From Phymorhynchus buccinoides (lineage: Eukaryota > Mollusca > Gastropoda > Neogastropoda > Raphitomidae), in assembly GCA_017654935.2 (NCBI GenBank), contig CM065698.1, positions 62,001-126,000 on the forward strand: a DNA stretch of 64,000 bases, given 5' to 3'. Below the pieces are notes generated by a model that was not told the DNA's origin, made no database searches, and saw only the letters and a program-made list of their open reading frames with translations. Both the position numbers and the translations under genes were made by a program. Below are positions 23,001-32,364 of this stretch, in pieces. Within the stretch, counting starts at the first letter, position 1, and each line of letters opens with the position of its first letter.

Positions 23001-24314
23001 TGACAGAAAGTGTGTTAATATGGCACGTCATTCTACTGTCACAGGTGTTAGTGGATGGAGGGGAGGACTAGGTGACAGAAAGTGTGTTAATATGGCACGT
23101 CATTCTACTGTCACAGGTGTTAGTGGATGGAGGGGAGGACCAGGTGACAGAAAGTGTGTTAATATGGCACGTCATTCTACTGTCACAGGTGTTAGTGGAT
23201 GGAGGGGAGGACCAGGTGACAGAAAGTGTGTTAATATGGCACGTCATTCTACTGTCACAGGTGTTAGTGGATGGAGGGGAGGACCAGGTGACAGAAAGTG
23301 TGTTAATATGGCACGTCATTCTACTGTCACAGGTGTTAGTGGATGGAGGGGAGGACCAGGTGACAGAAAGTGTGTTAATATGGCACGTCATTCTACTGTC
23401 ACAGGTGTTAGTGGATGGAGGGGAGGACCAGGTGACAGAAAGTGTGTTAATATGGCACGTCATTCTACTGTCACAGGTGTTAGTGGATGGAGGGGAGGAC
23501 CAGGTGACAGAAAGTGTGTTAATATGGCACGTCATTCTACTGTCACAGGTGTTAGTGGATGGAGGGGAGGACTAGGTGACAGAAAGTGTGTTAATATGGC
23601 ACGTCATTCTACTGTCACAGGTGTTAGTGACCAGGTGACAGAAAGTGGATGGCACGTCATTCTACTGGGTGAGTGGATGGAGGGGAGGACTAGGTGACAG
23701 AAAGTGTGTTAATATGGCACGTCATTCTACTGTCACAGGTGTTAGTGGATGGAGGAGAGGACCAGGTGACAGAAAGTGTGTTAATATGGCACGTCATTCT
23801 ACTGTCACAGGTGTTAGTGGATGGAGGGGAGGACCAGGTGACAGAAAGTGTGTTAATATGGCACGTCATTCTACTGTCACAGGTGTTAGTGGATGGAGGG
23901 GAGGACCAGGTGACAGAAAGTGTGTTAATATGGCACGTCATTCTACTGTCACAGGTGTTAGTGGATGGAGGGGAGGACCAGGTGACAGAAAGTGTGTTAA
24001 TATGGCACGTCATTCTACTGTCACAGGTGTTAGTGGATGGAGGGGAGGACCAGGTGACAGAAAGTGTGTTAATATGGCACGTCATTCTACTGTCACAGGT
24101 GTTAGTGGATGGAGGGGAGGACTAGGTGACAGAAAGTGTGTTAATATGGCACGTCATTCTACTGTCACAGGTGTTAGTGGATCGAGGGGAGGACTAGGTG
24201 ACAGAAAGTGTGTTAATATGGCACGTCATTCTACTGTCACAGGTGTTAGTGGATCGAGGGGAGGACTAGGTGACAGAAAGTGTGTTAATATGGCACGTCA
24301 TTCTACTGTCACAG
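20035..24314 (+). repeat. 72-bp array of the E4 acceptor plus exon head, about 59 copies
   Basis: Each unit contains the intron end ATTCTACTGTCACAG and the first 24 nt of exon E4 (VLVDGGED), then GACAGAAAGTGTGTTAATATGG. The last unit's acceptor is the true E4 acceptor (CAG at 24312-24314). Units are nearly identical. Recurrent differences are GACCAGG versus GACTAGG, which puts TAG in the CARD frame, and GGATGG versus GGATCG, the latter only in the units nearest E4. One rearranged unit at about 23621-23690 has a new GGTGAGT donor. Long open frames in several phases arise because 72 is a multiple of 3. Confidence 0.95.
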
Positions 24315-24483
24315 GTGTTAGTGGATCGAGGGGAGGACTATGCAGCAGACCTCCTGTGTCCTGAACTGGCCGCTGAGCGACAGAAAGCCGCCAGCCAGAA
24401 CCCCAACAAGGCCTCAGGGGCACCGCAAGGGGGGCAGAACGCTGCTGTACCACCACCGATTGAGGAAGATGAACTGCCTACTA
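24315..24483 (+). CDS. Caspase exon E4: end of CARD and linker
   Basis: A 169-nt exon from acceptor TGTCACAG to donor GTGAGT, phase 0 in and phase 1 out, which fits E5. It encodes VLVDRGEDYAADLL, the last CARD helix (compare ALVETGQ..LADLL in other CARDs; spacing from E3 is exact). A low-complexity linker rich in Ala, Pro, Gln and Asn follows and ends PPPIEEDELPT. Its acceptor is the last of about 59 tandem copies. Only this acceptor avoids the TAG found in the array units just upstream, so correct splicing needs the most distal site. Confidence 0.83.
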
Positions 24484-25366
24484 GTGAGTGATGTTTAATG
24501 GTATTTTTGGTGTTTAGAACCCTTCCACGGCCCCAGAAGATCCCCATTAGTACAGTATTTTTAGGTAAATTATATAAGGGAACCCAAAGAAAAATGTGAT
24601 TGAATTTATGCTTTGCACACATAAAGTATAACCATCAGTGACTACTGCCTGAAAGGTCCCGAAAAATCCGACATCAGCAACATTTTCAAATATCACACCA
24701 AATATGCGTACCCTTTCAGCGTTCGCAGATGATCTTTTTTTTCTCTCAGGGAAAACAATATTGGTATTTAACTTGATCCTTAGTTCAAACTTTTTATCTG
24801 GTGCACGATCTTATCAGGCATGGTAGACCTCCGCGAATCCCGGAAAATCCGCGAAACAGTTTGAAACAAAATTATTAAAAAATGCATTGAAATGGCATGA
24901 AAAAGTGAACATTTCACTCTCATTTATTGAATTTTATTGAATTTTCTTCGGCCCCCTGGACCCCCGGCCATTTTCCTTGAAAACCACTTTGCCCCCACTA
25001 CCTTGCCTGTCTTATGCATTGGAAGTTTAAACATCACTTTAAGCCATTTTAAAGATATTCAAAAACAGTAGGAAAGACAAAAATGTGCTTCAATACTTGA
25101 ACATACTGGTAGCGAACAAGGACTGAGTAGGAGCTTAGACCACACACTTTTCAATGAGCAGTTGGTGGACTCAATGTCAGGGAATGAAACACCTGCTTCA
25201 AAGCCCCATTCCACCCCATTCCACCCCATTCCACCCCTTCCACTTCCTGGCCCTTAATATCTCACCCATCATTTTTTTTTCTCCTTCACTAAAAGTTTTC
25301 CCTTATGTTATACATTAACCCCCACCAACATATCCACTCCCCCCCTCAGCTCCCCCCCCCTTTCTT
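24484..25366. other. Intron sequence, no gene seen
   Basis: A short CCATTCCAC repeat (25205-25240) and C/T-rich stretches near 25320-25365 lie just before the next open region. No RNA gene or exon is recognisable. Confidence 0.55.
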
Positions 25367-26990
25367 TTGAGTGCAATCTTTCAATCTTTTCTGTTGGTCA
25401 GTTTGTCAACAGGAGTGATCGCTGATGATTCTGTCAACTGTGACGATGCATTCAGTGTGGGGATTGGCTCTCAAGAGGACATGATTAGCAAAACCTTTGC
25501 TGAGGTAAAGCGAAAGCGCAAGAACAGAGTCAAATCTCTTGCCTCAATGAACAACACTGTCAAAATCCGAAGAAAAGAAGTGGTCATTCAACCACAGCAG
25601 ATGCTGAATCGAATCCTTTCAATTCTGGACCCAAATTTAGCAACGTACTTGAAGTATGAGCTTGCACCCCGACCACCATCTCTCTTTGATGACACTTCAA
25701 TGAGACGACCCACAAAAGCTGCATTAGCATCGCTTCTCTCATCACTTCTTCCACCTGAGCCTGCTGAGGTGCCTCAAGGCCCAGTTTATGTCATTGATGG
25801 AGGTCATCTTCTTCAGTGTTGTATGGCCGTGCCCAGCGACATACGCAGAAATCTGTCAGATGTATGTGAGGCACATTACAACTCACTATGGAAGAGCTGC
25901 AATTGTAGTTTTTGATGGTTATTCTGGCCTACCATCTACAAAGTCAGAGGAGCAGAGGAGACGAGCAGCAAAGCACACATCTGCTGACATTGATGTGGCT
26001 GGTCATATCAGAGCTACTGTGTGTCAGGCTGACTTCCTTGGCAATCGACACAACAAGCATGGACTCATACAAAATCTCAGTGAAGATCTTCAAGCTGCTG
26101 GCGTTCATGTGAAACAAGCAGTTGGAGATGCAGACACACTGATTGTGTCCACAGCCCTCCATCATGCAACAGAGAGCCAGTCAGTGGTAGTGATAGGAAC
26201 TGACACTGACCTCCTTGTGATCCTCGTGGCCAGAGCACCTCCTGATTGCAGCATCTGTCAGATCAACCCTGGGCATGGCAAGGTCCCCCATAAGGTCTTC
26301 AATGTGCCTGCCATTCAGAAGGCTCTTGGAAACATGAAGAACAACTTATTGTTTCTTCATGCTGCAACAGGCTGTGACACAACATCAGCGCCATACCAAC
26401 AAGGAAAGAAAAAGGGCTACAAAGCGCTCAAATCAAGTGACCAACTGGCACAGACTGTGGCAGTCTTCAACAACCCAGAAACTGATGCAGGGGAAATTGC
26501 CAAAGCTGGTGAAGAATGTTTGCTGGCTCTGTATGGTGCCTCCAGTTTCCACAGTCTGGATGATTTCAGAGTCTCTGCGTTCAAGAAGAAGAATGCGAAA
26601 ATGTCAACACACAGGGTTTTCCAAATGGCACACACAAGGTTTTCCAAATGGCACACACAGGGTTTTCAAATGGCAAGCCTACCACCATCCAGTGCCGCTG
26701 CTCGTCAGCATTCCTTCAGGACTTACTGCCAAGTTCAGCAGTGGATGAACAACAACATTGATCCAACCAAATGGGGATGGATTCTGTCCAATGGGTCACT
26801 GTTGCCAGTGTCAACTGATCTGCTTTCAGCATCGGAGAAAGTGTTGCGTATCGTGTCGTGCAACTACAAGGTTGGCTGCAAACATGGCTGCAGCTGCCGA
26901 CGAGCAGGCATGCCTTGTTCCCCCATCTGCAATTGCATGGGACTCTCATGCAACAACGCACTGGATCTGGATGCTTTTTTGGAAGATTGA
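25367..26990 (+). pseudogene. Frameshifted multicopy-type gene: PIN/FEN-like plus Cys-rich C-terminus
   Basis: The N-terminal part (25367 to about 25815) reads through PQQMLNRILSILDPN, KYELAPRPPSLFDD and VYVIDGGHLL. It then shifts frame, and the rest (about 25820-26990) continues with WPCPATYAEI, VVFDGY, GDADTLIV, VVVIGTDTDLLVIL, ATGCDTTSA and a Cys-rich end (VGCKHGCSCRRAG, CSPICNCMG). The acidic motifs resemble the PIN/FEN nuclease fold, and the Cys cluster resembles a CXC-type metal-binding module. I recall similar uncharacterised multicopy proteins in many invertebrates, often suspected to be mobile. Near 26600-26670 a short CACACAGGGTTTTCCAAATG motif is tandemly repeated within the frame. 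It lies in the caspase intron in the sense direction. Function unknown. Confidence 0.6.
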
Positions 26991-27325
26991 CTTGAGAAAT
27001 GACAGGTTCTTGGCTGTCACTGAAGATACGCCGTTACGACTCTGACTGCAAGATGTGGCTGACTTCTCTTCCTCTGTAACCTGTAGACATGTGGCACTTG
27101 CATTCCACAATTAAGTTACTGTGGCAGATGCTTTGGAAGACTGATTGTGATTTTGTTTGTTTTGGTTATTTTTTGTTGATGTTTGTTTTCAGACCAAAAT
27201 TAACCCTTTCCGTTTTGACGTCAGCAGTGGTATGACGTCATATATGATTATTCTTCCGTTTGAAAGAGGTATTATTATGATGAAAAATGTCTTTACTTCT
27301 GATTGTAAGTGATTCATGCACCAGT
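26991..27325. other. Intron sequence with two TGACGTCA sites
   Basis: It follows the stop of the broken gene. GACGTCA occurs twice 18 bp apart (27216-27241), each as TTGACGTCA or ATGACGTCA, the CRE consensus bound by CREB/ATF factors. No transcript start can be assigned. The duplicated block begins at 27326 or slightly earlier. Confidence 0.4.
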
Positions 27326-27598
27326 TTTTGTTTGAAATTGAAAGGCATTAAACAATCCATCCATACATCGTAAATATCTGACTTCGAGTTTCATAGCGGA
27401 AGTGCCTAAAAGGAATGCCTTCGATTACTACGTTGCTGACATTGGATTTTTTTTTTACTTTCAGGGGTTACAGAATGGCCCTTCTTCTATTTATGTGCCA
27501 AAAATTAAAAGTATCACATTTTTCTTGACCCCAATACCTAATTAGACTGGACTAGAAGGCCCCTGTCCACAGGTACAGTGGAAGAAAGTAAGGACTAA

Positions 27599-28260
27599 GC
27601 GGATGGGATCCGCTAATGGTTTCCACAAGTATGTAGCGGATGGGATTCGCTAATGGTTTCAAGTATGTAGCGGATGGGATCCGCTAATGGTTTCCACAAG
27701 TATGTAGCGGATGGGATTCGCTAATGGTTTCCACAAGTATGTAGCGGATGGGATTCGCTAATGGTTTCCACAAGTATGTAGCGGATGGGATTCGCTAATG
27801 GTTTCCACAAGTATGTAGCGGATGGGATTCGCTAATGGTTTCCACAAGTATGTAGCGGATGGGATTCGCTAATGGTTTCCACAAGTATGTAGCGGATGGG
27901 ATCCGCTAATGGTTTCCACAAGTATGTAGCGGATGGGATCCGCTAATGGTTTCCACAAGTATGTAGCGGATGGGATTCGCTAATGGTTTCCACAAGTATG
28001 TAGCGGATGGGATCCGCTAATGGTTTCCACAAGTATGTAGCGGATGGGGTTCGCTAATGGTTTCCACAAGTATGTAGCGGATGGGATTCGCTAATGGTTT
28101 CCACAAGTATGTAGCGGATGGGATTCGCTAATGGTTTCCACAAGTATGTAGCGGATGGGATCCGCTAATGGTTTCCACAAGTATGTAGCGGATGGGGTTC
28201 GCTAATGGTTTCCACAAGTATGTAGCGGATGGGATTCGCTAATGGTTTCCACAAGTATGT
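27599..28260. repeat. 37-bp minisatellite, about 18 copies (partner)
   Basis: Same unit as 274-935 (GCGGATGGGATCCGC with CCACAAGTATG), same length, different order of the GATCC/GATTC/GGTTC variants. Confidence 0.95.
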
Positions 28261-28331
28261 GTGCACACTTTCATATTTCTTGCTTCCAGTTTTGTTGTTG
28301 TGGATCACGGATCAGTTTCCGTGGGGCATTT

Positions 28332-29161
28332 GTGAAACAGCCTTACTCTAGTTCATGTATTTATGTTGATATCTGTATGTGTGAAACAGCCTTACTCTAG
28401 TTCATGTATTTATGTTGATATTTGTATGTGTGAAACAGCCTTACTCTAGTTCATGTATTTATGTTGATATCTGTATGTGTGAAACAGCCTTACTCTAGTT
28501 CATGTATTTATGTTGATATCTGTATGTGTGAAACAGCCTTACTCTACTTCATGTATTTATGTTGATATCTGTATGTGTGAAACAGCCTTACTCTAGTTCA
28601 TGTATTATTGATATCTGTATGTGTGAAACAGCCTTACTCTAGTTCATGTATTTATGTTGATATCTGTATGTGTGAAACAGCCTTACTCTAGTTCATGTAT
28701 TTATGTTGATATCTGTATGTGTGAAACAGCCTTACTCTAGTTCATGTATTGATTATTGATATTTGTATGTGTTCATGTATTGATTATTGATATCTGTATG
28801 TGTTCATGTATTGATTATTGATATCTGTATGTGTGAAACAGCCTTACTCTAGTTCATGTATTGATTATTAATATCTGTATGTGTTCATGTATTGATTATT
28901 GATATCTGTATGTGTTCATGTATTGATTATTGATATCTGTATGTGTTCATGTATTGATTATTGATATCTGTATGTGTGAAACAGCCTTACTCTAGTTCAT
29001 GTATTTATATTGATATCTGTATGTGTGAAACAGCCTTACTCTAGTTCATGTATTGATTATTGATATCTGTATGTGTTGATGTATTGATTATTGATATCTG
29101 TATGTGTTCATGTATTGATTATTGATATCTGTATGTGTTCATGTATTGATTATTGATATCT
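28332..29161. repeat. Composite 49/31-bp minisatellite (partner)
   Basis: Same composite structure as 1007-1837, with long units carrying AACAGCCTTACTCTAG and short units without it. Confidence 0.93.
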
Positions 29162-29699
29162 GGCCAGACAGAGTCTGGCACCACTAAAACAAGAGTACTG
29201 TCCCTTTAACAAGTATACTATTTTAACCTATCTTCGCCTTGGCTTAAGGCTTAGTGAGACCAATTGACATAGGCTAGAACACCAAGGCTACATCAAAATG
29301 ATGTTATGCTATGCATAGTTATGCGGGGATTGTCTTTAGCCATGACAAGCTCCTAGCATAACATCATCAGTCTCCAAAATCCTCCGAAGTCGGAGTGTGG
29401 CTACCTACGTGGCAGGGTAATCAAAAACGGTCATACACATAATGTTCTCATCCCTAGCTGGTGCATTTGTACCATAGTGTTTAAGTGGTTTGGCTGTTGG
29501 GATGATCCCTGGAGTCTTTTAGCCAGGGTACAACAACATAACCTATCTGATTGGTTGTTGCGACATATTAAACGTAAGTCTAGCCGGGTTTGCACTGTGA
29601 CATTGCTTCTTATTATTCCATGTTTTGTGTAGATTGGTCTTTGATTGCCTTAATTGTGCTTTCACTATCTATAAAGATTTGTTTCGTTGGTGTGTGTAG
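29162..29699. other. Intron sequence, no gene seen
   Basis: Corresponds to 1838-2383 with clearly more substitutions than the rest of the block. It ends with E5 acceptor GTGTGTAG. Confidence 0.6.
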
Positions 29700-29812
29700 A
29701 CTGGCCCGCGCGAGGCGAACACGACCCCCTTCGTGTGAAGGTGAAGCCAGTGGTCGATGATCGACACAGCATGAAGACTTTGTTTGACAGAGCCCAGAAT
29801 GGATCCAAGAGT
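29700..29812 (+). CDS. Caspase linker exon E5
   Basis: A 113-nt exon, phase 1 to phase 0, with acceptor TTGGTGTGTGTAG and donor GTGAGT. It joins E4 (phase 1) to E6 (phase 0) without a frame break. It encodes WPARGEHDPLRVKVKPVVDD, then RHSMKTLFDRAQNGSKS. It has no recognisable fold; position and charge suggest the disordered CARD-p20 linker. It is followed by two partial copies of itself and then the TGTAY satellite. Confidence 0.62.
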
Positions 29813-29846
29813 GTGAGTACCGTACTGTACTGTATTGTACTGTATT

Positions 29847-30088
29847 GATGAACACAACCCCCTTCGTGTGAATGTGAAGCCAGTGGTCGATGATCGACAC
29901 AGCATGAAGACTTTGTTTGACAGAGCCCAGAATGGATCCAAGAGTGTGAGTACCGTACTGTACTGTATTGTATTGTATTGTATTGTATTGATGAACACGA
30001 CCCCCTTCGTGTGAATGTGAAGCCAGTGGTCGATGATCGACACAGCATGAAGACTTTGTTTGACAGAGCCCGGAATGGATCCAAGAGT
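29847..30088 (+). repeat. Two 3' partial copies of E5 with intact donors
   Basis: Copies at 29847-29945 and 29990-30088 start at GATGAACAC and run to AAGAGT followed by GTGAGT. They lack the GTGTGTAG acceptor. The first has CACAACCCCC in place of CACGACCCCC. Both donors are perfect, unlike the left-contig second copy. Confidence 0.85.
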
Positions 30089-30094
30089 GTGAGT

Positions 30095-31241
30095 ACTGTA
30101 TTAGAGTACTGTATTACATTGTGTTGTGTTGTGCTGTATTGTATTGTATTGTATTGTATTGTATTGTATTGTACTGTATTGTACTGTGCTATGTTGTATT
30201 GTATTGTATTATATTGTATTGTACTGTGCTATATTGCATTGTACTGCATTGTATTGTACTGTATTGTATTGTATTGTGCTGTATTGTACTGTGCTATATT
30301 GTATTGTATTGTATGTACTGTATTGTACTGTTTTGTACTGTGCTATGTCGTATTGTACTGTATTGTATTGTACTGTATTGTACTGTATTATACTGTACTG
30401 TATTATACTGTATTGTATTGTATTGTATTATGTTGTATTGTATTGTATTGTACTGTGATATATTGTATTGTACTGTATTGTACTGTGATATATTGTATTG
30501 TACTGTATTGTATTGTACTGTATTGTGCTATGCTATATTGTATTGTACTGTATTGTACTGTGCTATGTTGTATTGTATTGTACTGTATTGTATTGTATTG
30601 TATTGTACTATATTGTATTGTATTGTACTGTATTGTATTGTGCTATATTGTATTGTACTGTATTGTATTGTACTGTGCTATGTTATATTGTATTGTGCTG
30701 TATTGTATTGTACTATATTGTATTGTACTGTGCTAGTATTGTATTGTATTGTGCTTTATTGTATTGTGCTGTACTGTATTGTACTGTGTTGTATTATACT
30801 GTATTGTACTGTGATATTTTGTATTATACTGTATTGTATTGTATTGTTTGATGCTATATTGTATTGTACTGTACTGTATTGTATTGTGCTGTATTGTATT
30901 GTACTGTATTATACTGTATTGTATTGTATTGATTGTATTGTATTGTATTGTACTGTATTGTATTGTACTGTATTGGACTGTACTGTATTGTACTGTACTG
31001 TACTGTATTGTATTGTACTGTATTGTATTGTACTGTATTGGACTGTACTGTATTATATTGTATTGGACTGTACTGTACTGTATTGTATTGTACTGTATTG
31101 TATTGTATTGTATTGTACTGTATTATATTGTATTGTACTGTATTGTATTGTATTGTATTGTATAATGTATTGTACTATATTGGACTGTACTGTATTGTAT
31201 TGTACTGTATTATATTGTATTGTACTGTATTGTACTGTATT
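30095..31241. repeat. TGTAY satellite after E5 copies
   Basis: About 1.15 kb of TGTATTGTAC-type repeat beginning in the donor flank GTGAGTACTGTATTAGAG. Size and internal order differ from 2798-3982. Confidence 0.95.
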
Positions 31242-31765
31242 CAGGGTTCACAGTAGTTGGGAAAGTTTGGGAAGGGTTGGGGAAAATGGACTTAATTTTC
31301 AAGGCCCATGAAAGTTTGTGAAAAATGAAAAACCAAGACTAGTGTCTTTGAAAGTTTGTGAATTTTGAGCTACTGTCAAATCTTCATCAATCTGCCCCCC
31401 ACATCGCCCAGGACCATAATTTTGAATCATTGTGTCAAGAAAAAAATTATAATTATGAAATAGAATGAATATTTTTATGCATACGATCGGTGTGACTTAC
31501 TTTCGATTTTTTACCGGAATTGACGCGAGTTGCTTCCCTTTAAAGACATCCGATCTTTACGCGTAGCGCACAATTGCCGGGCAAATGTGTCTTCAGTGAG
31601 CTTTGGCTCGAAAATTCTGCATATAAAGTATGGCTGTGAAATGATGCAACCAACAAGCGCTCAGCATATTGTGCCGCTTTCCGAAAAACTTTCGATTTGA
31701 GAAAACCCTAAAGTTGGGCTTTGAAAGTTTGGGAAAATTAGGATGCTGTTTGGCTATGAACCCTG
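31242..31765. mobile_element. MITE-like element with CAGGGTTCA ends (partner)
   Basis: The same 524-bp element as 3983-4505, in the same place inside the satellite. Terminal CAGGGTTCACAG and CTATGAACCCTG are conserved; about 10 internal differences are clustered near the right end. Confidence 0.65.
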
Positions 31766-32245
31766 TGTACTGTATTGTACTGTATTGTACTGTACTGTAT
31801 TGTATTGTATTGTGCTATATTGTATTGTACTGTATTGTACTGTACTGTACTGTACTGTACTGTACTGTATTGTATTGTACTGTATTGGACTGTACTGTAT
31901 TGTATTGTGCTATATTGTATTGTACTGTATTGTACTGTACTGTACTGTATTGTATTGTATTGTATTGTACTGTACTGTATTGTATTGTATTGTATTGTAC
32001 TGTATTGTACTGTACTGTATTGTACTGTACTGTACTGTATTGTATTGTACTTTGCTGTATTGTACTGTATTGTACTGTACTGTACTGTACTGTACTGTGC
32101 TATATTGTATTGTACTGTACTGTATTGTATTGTACTGTATTGGACTGTACTGTATTGTATTGTACTGTGCTGTATTGTACTGTACTGTACTGTACTGTAC
32201 TGTACTGTATTGTATTGGACTGTTCTATATGGTACTGTGCTATAT
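31766..32245. repeat. TGTAY satellite, continued (partner)
   Basis: Continuation of the array after the MITE-like element up to exon fragment D. Confidence 0.93.
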
Positions 32246-32306
32246 TGATGATGACCACTACATGAAGAAGACCTTGTTTGACAGAGCCCTGAATGGATCC
32301 AAAAGT
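32246..32306 (+). pseudogene. Exon fragment D (partner)
   Basis: Reads DDDHYMKKTLFDRALNGSKS with donor GTGAGT at 32307. Same as 4991-5051; acceptor absent. Confidence 0.75.
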
Positions 32307-32364
32307 GTGAGTACTGTATTACATTATGTTGTGTTGTACTGTATTGTGTGGTACTGTATTGTAC

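Noticed and set aside
20035..23697. 1220-codon open frame
   Set aside because: The 72-bp unit is 24 codons, so any frame without a stop in the unit stays open; other + and - frames are open too. No codon bias or domain.
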